Shown: one piece after another, positions 16,268-24,830 of the stretch
Position numbering within the stretch: the first letter of the stretch is position 1
How the letters are laid out: each line of letters starts with the position of its first letter
Source of the DNA: Bradyrhizobium sp. cir1
GTDB taxonomy: Bacteria > Pseudomonadota > Alphaproteobacteria > Rhizobiales > Xanthobacteraceae
Direction: 5' to 3'
NCBI RefSeq assembly: GCF_014198245.1
Contig: NZ_JACIHE010000025.1
Coordinates: 27,180-91,179, forward strand
Length of the DNA stretch: 64,000 nucleotides
Translations under genes and position numbers: made by a program
Notes under the pieces: model-generated
Seen by the model: only the letters and a program-made list of their open reading frames with translations
Databases searched by the model: none
Told to the model about the DNA's origin: nothing

Positions 16268-17878
16268 ATGATCGCAGCGAAATTCCAGACCTTCCTCATC
16301 CTTCTCGCGGTGCTGGCGGGCACCGCGCTTGTCGCCCGCCGTTTCAACATTGCTCCTGCGATCCTGCTGATGCTCTCCGGCGTCGGCCTCGCCTTCGTGC
16401 CGGGCATGCCGCCGGTCGAGCTGCCGCCGGAACTGGTGCTGCTGATGGTGCTGCCGCCGCTGATCTATTCGGCGAGCGTCGCCATGAGCTGGCGCGAGTT
16501 CAGGAACAATCTGCGTCCGATCGTGCTGCTCGCGGTCGGCGCGGTGATCTTCACCGCGGCGCTGGTGGCGGCCGCCACACATTATCTGATCGGCCTGCCC
16601 TTGACGGTAGGCTTCCTGCTCGGGGCCATCGTCGCGCCGCCCGACGTGGTGGCGCCGCTCGCGATCGCGCGCCGCCTGAACATGCCGCGCCGGCTCCTTG
16701 TCATCCTTGAAGGCGAAGGGCTCGCCAACGACGCCACCGCGCTGATCCTCTACCGCTTCGCGCTCGCTGCCATCATGGTCGGACATTTCTCGCTGCCGCT
16801 GGCGGCCGGCGAGTTCCTGCTGATCGTTGCCAGTGAGATCGCCTTCGGCATCGGTGTCGGCTGGCTCTCCCTGCGCTTCCGCAAATGGTCCAGGGATCCG
16901 CAGGTCGAGCTGACGCTGTCGCTGATCACTCCTTACGTCTCCTACTGGCTGCCCGAGCATGTTGGCGGCTCCGGCGTGATCGCGACCGTCGCCTGCGGCC
17001 TCTATGTGAGCTGGAACGGCCCGCTGCTGATCTCCTCGGCGACGCGCCTGCAGGGCATCTTCTTCTGGGACCTCATCATCTATCTGATCGAGGGCCTGCT
17101 GTTCCTGCTCACCGGCTTCCAGATGCGCGCGCTCTACGAGAAGTCGAAGGCGTTTCCGCTCGACGACATCATGATCGCGACCGCCGTCGTTCTGACGATC
17201 ATCGTGACCGCGCGCTTTGCCTGGCTCTATCCTGCGACCTATCTGCCGCGGATCCTCTCCAGGTCGCTGCGCCAGCGCGACCCGTCGCCGCCGTGGCAAT
17301 GGCCGTTCGTGCTCGCCTTCACAGGCGTGCGCGGCGCGGTGTCGCTGGCGGCGGCGCTGGCGCTGCCGTTTACGCTACCCGGTGGCGAGGCCTTTCCTTA
17401 TCGCGACCTGATCCTGTTCGTCGCCTTCGGCGTCATCTTCGTGACGCTGATCGGCGTCGGCCTGACGCTGCCGCCGGTGGTGCGCTGGCTCGGCGTCGCC
17501 GAGGCCGGCCGCCATGAGCATGTCAGCGAGCACGAGGCGGAGATCACGGCGCGACGCCAGGCGCTCGATGCCGCACTGAAGTCGCTCGATGCGTTGACCG
17601 CGGAAAAGGAAATCTCCGATGAGGTGATGCGGCTCCTGCGCGCCCGCCACGAGATCCGCGTCAACCAGCTTCCGGATTCACTCGATCCCGCCCATCACGA
17701 CGTCTCCGCCGCCGGCACCGCGCTGACCCGCAGCCTGATCGACGCCGAACGCAAATTCATCCACGACCTGCTGCGCGACGGCCAGATCACCGACGAGACG
17801 AGGCGCCGGATCGAGCGGGATCTGGATCTGGAGGAGGCGAGTTTGGCGAACCGGGAGTATCGGGGCGGGCCGCTGTAA
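16268..17878 (+). CDS. Na+/H+ antiporter, CPA1 (NhaP/NHE-like) family
   Basis: Inner-membrane cation/proton exchanger of 536 residues, with about 12 transmembrane helices over residues 5-420. The ion-binding signature is EGEGLANDATALILYRF with the Asn-Asp pair near residue 158. A helix-rich, charged cytoplasmic tail from about 420 to 536 (HEHVSEHEAEITARRQAL and further heptad-like segments) matches the bacterial NHE-like form (TIGR00831 type). It probably contributes to pH and sodium homeostasis. The gene stands alone. A palindromic element lies between it and the convergent amidase gene. Confidence 0.92.
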   Translation: MIAAKFQTFLILLAVLAGTALVARRFNIAPAILLMLSGVGLAFVPGMPPVELPPELVLLMVLPPLIYSASVAMSWREFRNNLRPIVLLAVGAVIFTAALVAAATHYLIGLPLTVGFLLGAIVAPPDVVAPLAIARRLNMPRRLLVILEGEGLANDATALILYRFALAAIMVGHFSLPLAAGEFLLIVASEIAFGIGVGWLSLRFRKWSRDPQVELTLSLITPYVSYWLPEHVGGSGVIATVACGLYVSWNGPLLISSATRLQGIFFWDLIIYLIEGLLFLLTGFQMRALYEKSKAFPLDDIMIATAVVLTIIVTARFAWLYPATYLPRILSRSLRQRDPSPPWQWPFVLAFTGVRGAVSLAAALALPFTLPGGEAFPYRDLILFVAFGVIFVTLIGVGLTLPPVVRWLGVAEAGRHEHVSEHEAEITARRQALDAALKSLDALTAEKEISDEVMRLLRARHEIRVNQLPDSLDPAHHDVSAAGTALTRSLIDAERKFIHDLLRDGQITDETRRRIERDLDLEEASLANREYRGGPL

Positions 17879-17884
17879 CCTCCC

Positions 17885-17962
17885 GTCATTGCGAGCGCAG
17901 CGAAGCAATCCAGACTGCCGCCGCGGAAAGACTCTGGATTGCTTCGCTGCGCTCGCAATGAC
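17885..17962. repeat. Palindromic intergenic element, GTCATTGCGAGCG type (compact copy)
   Basis: Near-perfect hairpin: GTCATTGCGAGCGCAGCGAA followed by GCAATCCAGA, mirrored by TCTGGATTGC and TTCGCTGCGCTCGCAATGAC. It fills the space between two convergent genes whose stops are at 17878 and 17984, so its RNA could terminate or protect both transcripts. Longer relative at 15149-15301. Confidence 0.9.
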
Positions 17963-17983
17963 GGGCTGAAGCACCGGAGCAAT

Positions 17984-18799
17984 CTACCGCCTCTCGCAAA
18001 ACTCCCCTACCGCCGCTGCCACGGCTCCTGCAATCAGCTCCTGCCGTTCCGCCGAGTTCATCTCCATCTCCTCGTCGCGATTGATGATGGAGCCGGCTTC
18101 GAGCAGCACGGCGGCGCTTCTCGTTCGTGACAGAACGACGAGCCCGTCATAGCGGTAGACGCCGACATCCTTGTCGAGCAACTGGCGGCGGTAGCGGCCC
18201 ATCACCGGCAAGGTGTATTGGCTGGCGTAATGCAAGCCCTGCTCCTTCAGCCGTCGGCCGATCAACCGGGCCAGCTTCAGGCTGGTGGTGAAGTGCGGAT
18301 TGCGCTCGGAGACGAACAGCGAGTGGCCGGAAAAACGATCGCTGAAATAGCTGTTCGCGCCGTCGAACTCCCAGGTTTCGAGCAGCTTGTCCGGCACCGA
18401 ATCGTGGTGAACCGACAGGAAAAGATCAGCGTGCGCTTCATTAGCGCTGCCGACCCGCTTGAACAGGCTCGGCCGTGCCTTGCCGTCCGTGACGAGCAGG
18501 CGGGTTGCGGCAAAGCCCTCGGACTTGAGTTTCGTCGTGATCAGTCTGGCGAGCCGGAAGTTGAAGCCGAACTCCGGATCGTTGCGCGCGCTCAAGGCGC
18601 CATAGGAGTCCGGGGTGTGACCGACATCCACGACGATCCGGAATTTCGGCGTCTCGCATTTGGCCAGTGCGGGCGACGGCTTAAGTCTGACTTTCGCGAC
18701 CTTCCGGGCCGGAGCAGCACGGCCAGCGTCGATCGACGGAAGCAACAGCGCGACCAGCGACACCAGGAGAATTGCAACGATGCCCCGCGACTGACCCAA
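17984..18799 (-). CDS. N-acetylmuramoyl-L-alanine amidase (Amidase_3)
   Basis: Exported zinc amidase cleaving the lactyl-peptide bond of peptidoglycan, 271 residues from a TTG start at 18799 with GGAG seven bases upstream. There is no in-frame ATG before the catalytic domain. A signal peptide covers about residues 1-28. Amidase_3 zinc ligands are visible: VVDVGHTPDS (His61), the Glu of DPEFGFN (Glu77), and FLSVHHDS; the catalytic Glu lies in LLEAGSI. There is no AMIN or LysM domain. The start codon is only 3 bases after the stop of a 29-codon ORF (18803-18892), so translation of the two may be coupled. Confidence 0.9.
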   Translation of the reverse strand: MGQSRGIVAILLVSLVALLLPSIDAGRAAPARKVAKVRLKPSPALAKCETPKFRIVVDVGHTPDSYGALSARNDPEFGFNFRLARLITTKLKSEGFAATRLLVTDGKARPSLFKRVGSANEAHADLFLSVHHDSVPDKLLETWEFDGANSYFSDRFSGHSLFVSERNPHFTTSLKLARLIGRRLKEQGLHYASQYTLPVMGRYRRQLLDKDVGVYRYDGLVVLSRTRSAAVLLEAGSIINRDEEMEMNSAERQELIAGAVAAAVGEFCERR

Positions 18800-18802
18800 G
18801 TC

Positions 18803-18892
18803 CTACTCCGCTGCCGCAATCTGCGGCCGGCTGACGAGCCCCGTTCCGCGGCCGGACTCGGTCAGGAATTTATTGTCCTCTGCGCGGAGCAT
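18803..18892 (-). pseudogene. 29-codon ORF, probable remnant of a Rieske-type oxygenase gene
   Basis: ATG at 18892 preceded by a strong Shine-Dalgarno, GGGAGGA, six bases upstream. It encodes MLRAEDNKFLTESGRGTG followed by about eleven more residues ending in AAAE and a TAG. The first 18 residues closely resemble the N-terminus of Rieske aromatic-ring oxygenase alpha subunits (pattern MLxxEDNxxLTxxGxGTxMG), from memory of the family. The expected Rieske CxH and CxxH motifs are absent because the frame ends. It looks like an internal deletion that kept the initiation region, or a leader peptide that now drives the amidase gene 3 bases downstream. Too short for certainty. Confidence 0.5.
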
Positions 18893-18966
18893 GGAAAATC
18901 CTCCCGATTTGTTTTTTGGGAAGATTGGCGCGGGAGCGGGAAGACGTCAACGCAAGAACGGCTCTC

Positions 18967-19070
18967 GTAGGGTGGGCAAAGGCGCGCTCTTCGCGCGCCG
19001 TGCCCACCACAGCGACTACGATCACAGAAACATGGTGGGCACGGCGCTAACGCGCCTTTGACCACCCTAC
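18967..19070. repeat. Palindromic intergenic element, GTAGGGTGGGCAAAG type
   Basis: GTAGGGTGGGCAAAGGCGCG at the left, CGCGCCTTTGACCACCCTAC at the right, with CGTGCCCACCA facing ATGGTGGGCACG inside and a small GCGCTCTTCGCGC loop. It separates the 29-codon ORF from the upstream end of the TauD-type gene. Same family as 5017-5096. Confidence 0.87.
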
Positions 19071-19081
19071 GGTACCGTCTC

Positions 19082-19978
19082 CTAAACCGGCCGCTCCCCC
19101 TTCACCGTTACGCGCGTGCCCGAGCGCGTGTGGGGCCAGTAGTCCCACATCGCGCGGTGCTGGGTGCAGCGGTTGTCCCAGAAGGCGATGGCGTTCTCGG
19201 TCCAGCGGAAGCGGCACTGGAACAGCGGGTTCTCGGCGTGCTGATAGAGATAGGCGAGCATCGCATCGCTCTCGTCGCGCGGGATGCCGTTGATGTGGCG
19301 GGTGAAGCCGCGGTTGACGTAGAGCGCCTTTCTGCCCGTGACCGGATGCGTACGGACCACGGGGTGCTCGGCGTGCGGATAGCTCGGCCTGTCGGCGACG
19401 CCATAATTCGCATAGAGCCCGCGATAGATCGGCTCGCCGTCGTGCAGCGCCGTGAGCCCATCGAGATAGGTCTTCATGCGGTCCGACAGCGCCTCGTAGG
19501 CCGCGTACATGTTCGCGAACAGCGTGTCGCCGCCGCGCGGCGGGCATTGCTTGATGTAGAGGATCGAACCCATCGGCGGCTCGAGATCGCAGGACACGTC
19601 GGAGTGCCAGCCCTCGCCGTTGGCGCGCGGCGAGTTCTTGTCGGCGTAGATCTTCATCAGCGCCGGGTCTTCGTCCTCGTGGGGTGCGGCGGGATGAAAA
19701 TGCAGCTCGCCGAACTTGCGGCCGAAGGCGAGATGCTGCTGCGGCGTGATGTGCTGGTCGCGGAAGAAGATGACGAGGTTTTCGGCGAGCGCGCGGTGGA
19801 TCTCGTACATCTGTTGGTTGGAGCGGGCATCGCCCTCGACGAGCGCGCCGATGTCAACGCCGGATATTTCCGCGCCGATGATGGGGGTGAGCTTTTCGAC
19901 CTGAAGCGTCTCGTAGGGCGCGCCGTCGTCCGCCGTATGGCGGTAGCGCGGGCCTTGCTTGCCGGCGAGTGAGCTCAT
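19082..19978 (-). CDS. TauD/TfdA-family Fe(II)/2-oxoglutarate dioxygenase
   Basis: Non-haem iron dioxygenase of 298 residues using 2-oxoglutarate, from the taurine/2,4-D dioxygenase superfamily. Iron ligands: His125 and Asp127 in GEGWHSDVSC and the distal His274 in TQHRAMWDYW. The 2-oxoglutarate-binding Arg lies in the following TRSGTR. GGGAGA precedes the start. The organic substrate cannot be inferred; sulfonates, phenoxyacetates and carnitine-like compounds are all used in this family. No transporter is adjacent, although a sulfonate-type ABC system lies at 38140-40987. The neighbouring Rieske remnant suggests this spot once carried more oxygenase genes. Confidence 0.92.
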   Translation of the reverse strand: MSSLAGKQGPRYRHTADDGAPYETLQVEKLTPIIGAEISGVDIGALVEGDARSNQQMYEIHRALAENLVIFFRDQHITPQQHLAFGRKFGELHFHPAAPHEDEDPALMKIYADKNSPRANGEGWHSDVSCDLEPPMGSILYIKQCPPRGGDTLFANMYAAYEALSDRMKTYLDGLTALHDGEPIYRGLYANYGVADRPSYPHAEHPVVRTHPVTGRKALYVNRGFTRHINGIPRDESDAMLAYLYQHAENPLFQCRFRWTENAIAFWDNRCTQHRAMWDYWPHTRSGTRVTVKGERPV

Positions 19979-20058
19979 GGCGTGTCTCCCGATCGTATTG
20001 ATTTGGAGTCATCGTAGCGCGCGGTGACGGATGTGCAATCTGCACCGCAAACTCAGCT

Positions 20059-20214
20059 CGTCGTCCCGGACAAGCGTAAGCGCAGATCCGGGACCCATAG
20101 CCACAGGATTGGGTTTGGCGAAGATTCGGAGTGACAGCCCGTCGTAACCACACAGTCCTGTAGTTATAGGTCCCGGATCGGCGCGCGCTTGAGGCGCGCT
20201 TGTCCGGGACGACG
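20059..20214. repeat. Palindromic intergenic element, CCCGGACAAGCG type
   Basis: Ends CGTCGTCCCGGACAAGCG and CGCTTGTCCGGGACGACG are exact inverted complements. Inside, GATCCGGGACCCATAG is mirrored by TATAGGTCCCGGATCG, and a GCGCGCTTGAGGCGCGC hairpin lies on the right arm. It lies between ispG (stop 20244) and the TauD-type gene (start 19978), both minus strand. Family members at 26413, 39836, 60381 and half-copies at 58415-58583 and 63888. Confidence 0.9.
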
Positions 20215-20243
20215 GAAGTGTCTGGAGCGCGAGCGGAGTAGAA

Positions 20244-21536
20244 TTACTCCGCCGCAGGCGCTGGCACCTTGGCGCCCTGGCCGTAGCGCTGGTCGATGTA
20301 GTCGATCACCAGCGCCTTGAAGTCGGCGGAGATCGTGGGCCCGCGCAGCGTGCGGAACTTCTTGCCGTCGACGAAGACGGGCGCGGCCGGCGCTTCGCCG
20401 GTGCCGGGCAGCGAGATGCCGATATTGGCGTGCTTGGATTCGCCGGGGCCGTTGACGATGCAGCCCATCACGGCAACGTTGAGCTCTTCAACGCCGGGAT
20501 ATTTCGTCTTCCAGGTCGGCATCTCGTCGCGGATGAAATCCTGGATCGAGCGGGCCAGCTCCTGGAACGTGGTCGAGGTGGTGCGGCCGCAACCGGGGCA
20601 GGCCGCAACTAGCGGCACGAAGGTGCGGAAGCCCATGGTCTGCAGCAGCTCCTGGCCGACCTGCACCTCCCGGGTGCGGTCGCCGCCGGGCTCCGGCGTC
20701 AGCGAGATGCGGATGGTGTCGCCGATGCCCTGCTGCAAGAGGATACCGAGCGCGGCCGAGGACGCCACGATGCCCTTCGAGCCCATGCCGGCCTCGGTGA
20801 GACCGAGATGGATGGCGTAGTCGGAACGCGACGCGAGGTCCTGATAGACCGCGATCAGATCCTGCACCGCCGAGACCTTTGCGGAGAGGATAATGCGGTC
20901 CTTGGGCATGCCGAGCTCTTCGGCGCGCGCGGCCGAGAGCAGCGCGGACTGCACCATCGCTTCACGCGTCACCGCGCGCACATCGCGCGGGTTCGGCGAA
21001 GCGGCGTTCTCGTCCATCAGCTTGGTCAAGAGCTCCTGGTCGAGCGAGCCCCAATTGGCGCCAATGCGCACCGGCTTGCTGTTCTTGTTCGCGATCTCGA
21101 TGATGTCGGCGAACTGGGTGTCGCGCTTGTCCTTGAAGCCGACATTGCCGGGATTGATGCGGTACTTGGCGAGCGCTTCGGCGCAGGCCGGATAGGCCGC
21201 GAGCAGCTTGTGGCCGATATAGTGGAAGTCGCCGATCAGGGGCGTGGTGATGCCACGCTTGGCAAGGCCGTCGCGGATGTGCGGAACGGCGGCCGCGGCC
21301 TCCTCGCGGTCCACGGTGATGCGAACCATTTCGGAGCCGGCGCGCGCGAGCGCTGCGACCTGGGCGATGGTGCCGTCGATATCGGCGGTGTCGGTGTTGG
21401 TCATCGACTGCACGACGATCGGCGCACCGCCGCCGACAGCGACGTTGCCGACCTTGACCTGGGTGGTCCGGTGCCGGGGCGCGGGGCCCGCGATGTCTGA
21501 ATCGAGAGGGTTTTCGAGCTTGTTCATGGCGTCCAA
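20244..21536 (-). CDS. ispG: 4-hydroxy-3-methylbut-2-enyl diphosphate synthase (IspG/GcpE)
   Basis: [4Fe-4S] enzyme of the MEP isoprenoid pathway converting MEcPP to HMBPP, 430 residues. The N-terminal TIM-barrel opens with VGNVAVGGGAPIVVQSMTNTDTAD, the IspG signature. The three cluster cysteines are in AACPGCGRT and MGCIVNGPGE. The substrate-binding RIGANWGSLD segment is also present. Length and motif order are standard for the two-domain bacterial form. It is adjacent to the EamA exporter gene upstream (3-bp gap between the coding regions, same strand), which may place both in one transcript. Confidence 0.97.
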   Translation of the reverse strand: MDAMNKLENPLDSDIAGPAPRHRTTQVKVGNVAVGGGAPIVVQSMTNTDTADIDGTIAQVAALARAGSEMVRITVDREEAAAAVPHIRDGLAKRGITTPLIGDFHYIGHKLLAAYPACAEALAKYRINPGNVGFKDKRDTQFADIIEIANKNSKPVRIGANWGSLDQELLTKLMDENAASPNPRDVRAVTREAMVQSALLSAARAEELGMPKDRIILSAKVSAVQDLIAVYQDLASRSDYAIHLGLTEAGMGSKGIVASSAALGILLQQGIGDTIRISLTPEPGGDRTREVQVGQELLQTMGFRTFVPLVAACPGCGRTTSTTFQELARSIQDFIRDEMPTWKTKYPGVEELNVAVMGCIVNGPGESKHANIGISLPGTGEAPAAPVFVDGKKFRTLRGPTISADFKALVIDYIDQRYGQGAKVPAPAAE

Positions 21537-21539
21537 ATA

Positions 21540-22493
21540 TCAGGTTTTGGTGACGTTCAGCAATGCATCGCGCGGCGCCGCAGCCGTTCCGCTCGGACGG
21601 TTAACCAGAAAAAGCCCAGCAATTACAAGGACCGCGGCGGCGCCGAATGTCAGGCTCAGGGTGTCGTGCATGATGAAATAGCTACCCACCACGCCAAACA
21701 AAGGGGTGATGAAGGTAAAAGCCGACAATTTGCTGGCCGAATAGGCCTTCACCAGCGCGAACCAAAGCGTGAACGTGGTTCCCACCACCCAGATCGCCTG
21801 GAAGGCCATCAGAGCGAGGGACAGCGGCGCCGGCGTGTGGGTGATGGATTCGCCAAACAGCCAGGCCGCCAGCCCCAGGATCGGGATCGAAGTCGCGACC
21901 TGATAGCCCAGCGCCTTCTCGGGCGCGGCGAAGCGCAGCCGTGTGCCCTTGGCGACCAATGTCGTCGCCGCCCACAGTCCGGCGCCGCCGACGATCAGGA
22001 GGTCGCCGAGCAGGACATGCGAATCGACATTGGGCTGCGGCACGCCGATCGCGAGTGCGACGCCGGCAAAGCTGACGGCAAGACCCAGCCATTGCGAAGC
22101 GCCAAGCCGCTCGCCGAGCACCTGGTAGGAGCCGAGCGCGACAAAGAAAGGCGCGGTGTAGAGGAACACCACCGCGCGGGAGGCGGAGGTGAGGCGCAGG
22201 CCCTGGAAGATCAGCACGAACTCGATGCCGAACATCAGCCCTGCGATCAGGCCGGCCTTCCACGTTCCGTCACGCTCGAAGAATTTCACGCCACGCAGGG
22301 TGCCGATGATGAACAGCACCGGCAGCGCGCCCAGCGAGCGGATCATCGCCTGAAGCATCGGCGGGATGTCCGGCAGCACCAGCTTCACCGCGATCTGGTT
22401 GAATCCCCAGGTCAGGCACAGCATGAGCATCAGGGCGATGGCGCCGGCGCTGAGAGGACGGCCGGTGGACGGGTTGGCTTGAGGTGCGGACAT
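21540..22493 (-). CDS. DMT-superfamily (EamA) transporter
   Basis: Inner-membrane transporter of 317 residues with ten hydrophobic segments arranged as two EamA repeats. The first begins with LMLCLTWGFNQIAVKLVL. The second carries the GGAGLWAATTLVAKG segment at its start. The start at 22493 follows AGGAAG; an in-frame ATG at 22547 would overlap the zur coding end and is less likely. Family members export amino acids, purines or other metabolites; the substrate is unknown. It lies between zur upstream (35-bp gap) and ispG downstream, all minus strand. Confidence 0.9.
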   Translation of the reverse strand: MSAPQANPSTGRPLSAGAIALMLMLCLTWGFNQIAVKLVLPDIPPMLQAMIRSLGALPVLFIIGTLRGVKFFERDGTWKAGLIAGLMFGIEFVLIFQGLRLTSASRAVVFLYTAPFFVALGSYQVLGERLGASQWLGLAVSFAGVALAIGVPQPNVDSHVLLGDLLIVGGAGLWAATTLVAKGTRLRFAAPEKALGYQVATSIPILGLAAWLFGESITHTPAPLSLALMAFQAIWVVGTTFTLWFALVKAYSASKLSAFTFITPLFGVVGSYFIMHDTLSLTFGAAAVLVIAGLFLVNRPSGTAAAPRDALLNVTKT

Positions 22494-22528
22494 TTCTTCC
22501 TGAGATCCGGCTTTGCGCCGTTGTTGCT

Positions 22529-23023
22529 TTAAGACATTTTCTGACAATGGGCGCAGACGCCAGTGATCTCCACCACAGACAGCTTTGGCGCGAAGCCTGA
22601 GCTGCGCGCCGCGGCGTTGATATCCTTTGCAAAGGATGCCGACGGGATCTCGCCGACGAGACCGCAGCGCTCGCAGATCAGGAACGCCACCGCCGAGGTC
22701 GCGTCATGGTCATGGGCGGCACAGGCCAGATAGGCGTTGCGGCTCTCGATGCGGTGCACGAGACCGTTGGCCATCAGGAAATCGAGAGCGCGATAGACCG
22801 TGATCGGCGCCGGCCGCGCCATCGACTTGGCGAGCTCGTCGATGACCTCGTAGGCGCCGAGCGGGCGATGGCTGGAAAGCAGCGCTCCCAGCACCTGGCG
22901 GCGGATCGGCGTGAATTTCTGCGCGCGCTGCTCGCAAACCTCCTCGGCATGCGCCAACGCGTCCGCAGTGCAGCGGCCGTGATCGTGGTCGGGCGCGGGA
23001 AAGGCCGGCTTTGCGAGGGTCAT
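22529..23023 (-). CDS. zur: Fur-family zinc uptake regulator (Zur)
   Basis: Metalloregulator of 164 residues repressing zinc-uptake genes when zinc is plentiful. The winged helix spans about residues 38-90: FTPIRRQVLGALLSSHRPLGAYEVIDEL, then PITVYRALDFLMANGLVHRIES. The dimerisation domain follows with AAHDHD and the two structural zinc pairs CERC and CAHC. The His-rich N-terminus (APDHDHGRC) favours Zur over Fur. It is divergent from the MarR gene at 23181. No znuABC gene is in the window, so its targets lie elsewhere. Confidence 0.9.
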   Translation of the reverse strand: MTLAKPAFPAPDHDHGRCTADALAHAEEVCEQRAQKFTPIRRQVLGALLSSHRPLGAYEVIDELAKSMARPAPITVYRALDFLMANGLVHRIESRNAYLACAAHDHDATSAVAFLICERCGLVGEIPSASFAKDINAAARSSGFAPKLSVVEITGVCAHCQKMS

Positions 23024-23136
23024 GCGGCCCGCCTTCTAGCATTTCGGCGATGGAACCCAAAGCATCACCGGCGGCGGGGCTGCCAGCCATGCTCTCGCCG
23101 CGGGACTGCGTCCCGATAATCCGCCACGCAATAATC

Positions 23137-23153
23137 ATAAGCTTGCTTATAAT
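23137..23153. promoter_or_regulatory. Promoter and MarR-type operator of the emrAB operon
   Basis: The palindrome ATAAGC-tt-GCTTAT at 23137-23150 overlaps a perfect -10 hexamer TATAAT at 23148-23153. No good -35 box is visible 17 bp upstream. Two more AAGCTTAT half-sites follow at 23160-23167 and 23176-23183, the second spanning the start codon. A repressor bound here would block RNA polymerase directly, so autoregulation by the MarR protein encoded at 23181 is likely. Confidence 0.62.
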
Positions 23154-23180
23154 ATCTCAAGCTTATTGGAGACCAAGCTT

Positions 23181-23663
23181 ATGAGCCGCGGGTCCGTGGA
23201 CCAGAACTTCCTGTTTACGCTCGCCGAGCTTTACCGCCTGCTGCGCGTCTATGCCGACAAGGAGGCCTCGCGCTTCGGCATCACCCGCGCGCAATGGGCG
23301 GTGCTGGCCAAGGTCGAGCGCAGCGAGGGCATGAAGCAGTCCGAACTCGCCGAGCTGCTCGAGGTGCAGCCGATCACGCTGACGCGCCTGATCGACAAGC
23401 TCTGCGACAGCGACTGGATCGAGCGCCGCAGCGATCCTTCGGACCGCCGCGTCAAGCGCCTGTACCTGAAGAAGGCGGGGCGGCAATTGCTGGGACGAAT
23501 GAGCGGGCTGAAGTCCGAGCTCACCGCCAACGCGCTCGACGGCATCAGCCCGGCGGACGCCCACCGTCTCCTCACCCAACTCGAAACAATCAAGGAAAAC
23601 GTGCGTAACGCGATCCAGACGTCCGGCGCGGAGCAAGCACGTAAGGAGCAGCGCTATGGCTGA
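23181..23663 (+). CDS. MarR-family regulator of the emrAB-type efflux operon
   Basis: Winged-helix repressor of 160 residues. ATG at 23181 is chosen because TTGGAG at 23166-23171 is its Shine-Dalgarno; a TTG start at 23166 would lie inside that site. DNA-binding elements: ITRAQWAVLAKVERSEGMKQ, the recognition helix VQPITLTRLIDKLCDSDWI, and the basic wing RRSDPSDRRVKRLYLKKAG. The coding end overlaps the start of the HlyD-type gene by 8 bp, so the three genes form one operon. It probably releases its operator on binding a toxic or phenolic ligand. Confidence 0.92.
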   Translation: MSRGSVDQNFLFTLAELYRLLRVYADKEASRFGITRAQWAVLAKVERSEGMKQSELAELLEVQPITLTRLIDKLCDSDWIERRSDPSDRRVKRLYLKKAGRQLLGRMSGLKSELTANALDGISPADAHRLLTQLETIKENVRNAIQTSGAEQARKEQRYG

Positions 23664-24819
23664 TCAGGTTCTCAAGTTCCAGCCCGAGCAGAAGAACGAC
23701 AGCGGCAAGCCCACCAAGAAGGCCGGCACCGATCCGCGCCGCCGCCTGCTCGCCGGCCTGCGCCGCTATCGCCGCTTCCTGCTGATGGTCGTGCTGCCCG
23801 TTGTCGCCGCCATCGGCGGCGTCACCTTCTATCTCCACGGCGGACGCTATGTCGGCACCGACGATGCCTATGTCGGCGCACAGAAGGTGCTGGTGACGCC
23901 CGACATCTCCGGCAAGATCCAGAAGGTCCTCGTGAAAGAGGGGCAGTCCGTCAAGCAAGGCGACGAGCTGTTCGAGATCGACCCTGTTCCGTTTCGCCAT
24001 GCGGTGGATGAGGCCAAGGCGCAGCTCGCCCAGGCCCGCACAACCTACGACAATCTCGTCGCCAACATCAAGATCTACGGCGACATGCTGGGCCTCGCCC
24101 AGCAGGGCGTCGAGCTGAAGCAGCGCGACGTCGAGCGCAAGCAGGCGCTGGTGAAGAACAATTTCGGCTCCCAGCTCGATCTCGACAACGCCGCCAACGC
24201 GCTGGTGACCGCCGGTGCGCAGACGCAGTTCGTCAAGCAGCAGCTGTCCAACGCAAAGACGCAGTTGCTCGGCAATCCTGACCTGCCGCTCGAGCAGTTC
24301 CCTCCCTATGCGCAGGCCAAGGCAAAGCTCGACGACGCCCAGCGCAATCTCGACCACACCGTGCTGCGCGCGCCGATGGACGGCGTCGCGACGCAGGTCG
24401 AGCAGATCCAGCTCGGGCGCTTCGTTGCCGCCGGCACGGCGGTGTTCTCCATCGTCGACATCGCCCACCCCTGGGTTGATGCCAATCCGAAAGAGAGCGA
24501 CCTTACCTATGTCACCGAAGGCCAGCCGGTGACGCTCGAGGTCGACGCGTTCCCGAACCACGTCTTCAAGGGCAAGATCGGCTCGCTCTCGCCCGGCACC
24601 GGCGCGCAATTCGCGATCCTGCCGCCGCAGAACGCCACCGGCAATTTCGTCAAGGTGGTGCAGCGCGTGCCGATCCGCATCTATTTCGACGAGACAGACA
24701 AATACGTGCGGAAGCTGAAGGCCGGCATGAGTGTCTATGCCACCATCGACACCGGCCACCAGCGCTCGCTCGCCGGCCTGCTCGGCCTCTCGGCGACAGC
24801 GGGCCAGGACAAAGAATAA
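23656..24819 (+). CDS. emrA: HlyD/EmrA-type membrane fusion protein
   Basis: Periplasmic adaptor of 387 residues for the MFS pump encoded next. It has a short cytoplasmic N-terminus, a single membrane anchor at about residues 37-58, then a biotinyl-lipoyl half-motif (VLVTPDISGKIQKVLVKEGQ), a long alpha-helical hairpin from about 110 to 230, and the second lipoyl half (TVLRAPMDGVATQVEQIQLG) followed by beta-barrel segments. The translation start GGAGCAGCGCTATG lies within the marR end. With EmrB and an outer-membrane channel it would form a tripartite drug efflux pump. No TolC-like gene is in the window. Confidence 0.92.
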   Translation: MADQVLKFQPEQKNDSGKPTKKAGTDPRRRLLAGLRRYRRFLLMVVLPVVAAIGGVTFYLHGGRYVGTDDAYVGAQKVLVTPDISGKIQKVLVKEGQSVKQGDELFEIDPVPFRHAVDEAKAQLAQARTTYDNLVANIKIYGDMLGLAQQGVELKQRDVERKQALVKNNFGSQLDLDNAANALVTAGAQTQFVKQQLSNAKTQLLGNPDLPLEQFPPYAQAKAKLDDAQRNLDHTVLRAPMDGVATQVEQIQLGRFVAAGTAVFSIVDIAHPWVDANPKESDLTYVTEGQPVTLEVDAFPNHVFKGKIGSLSPGTGAQFAILPPQNATGNFVKVVQRVPIRIYFDETDKYVRKLKAGMSVYATIDTGHQRSLAGLLGLSATAGQDKE

Positions 24820-24830
24820 GGACTGACCTG

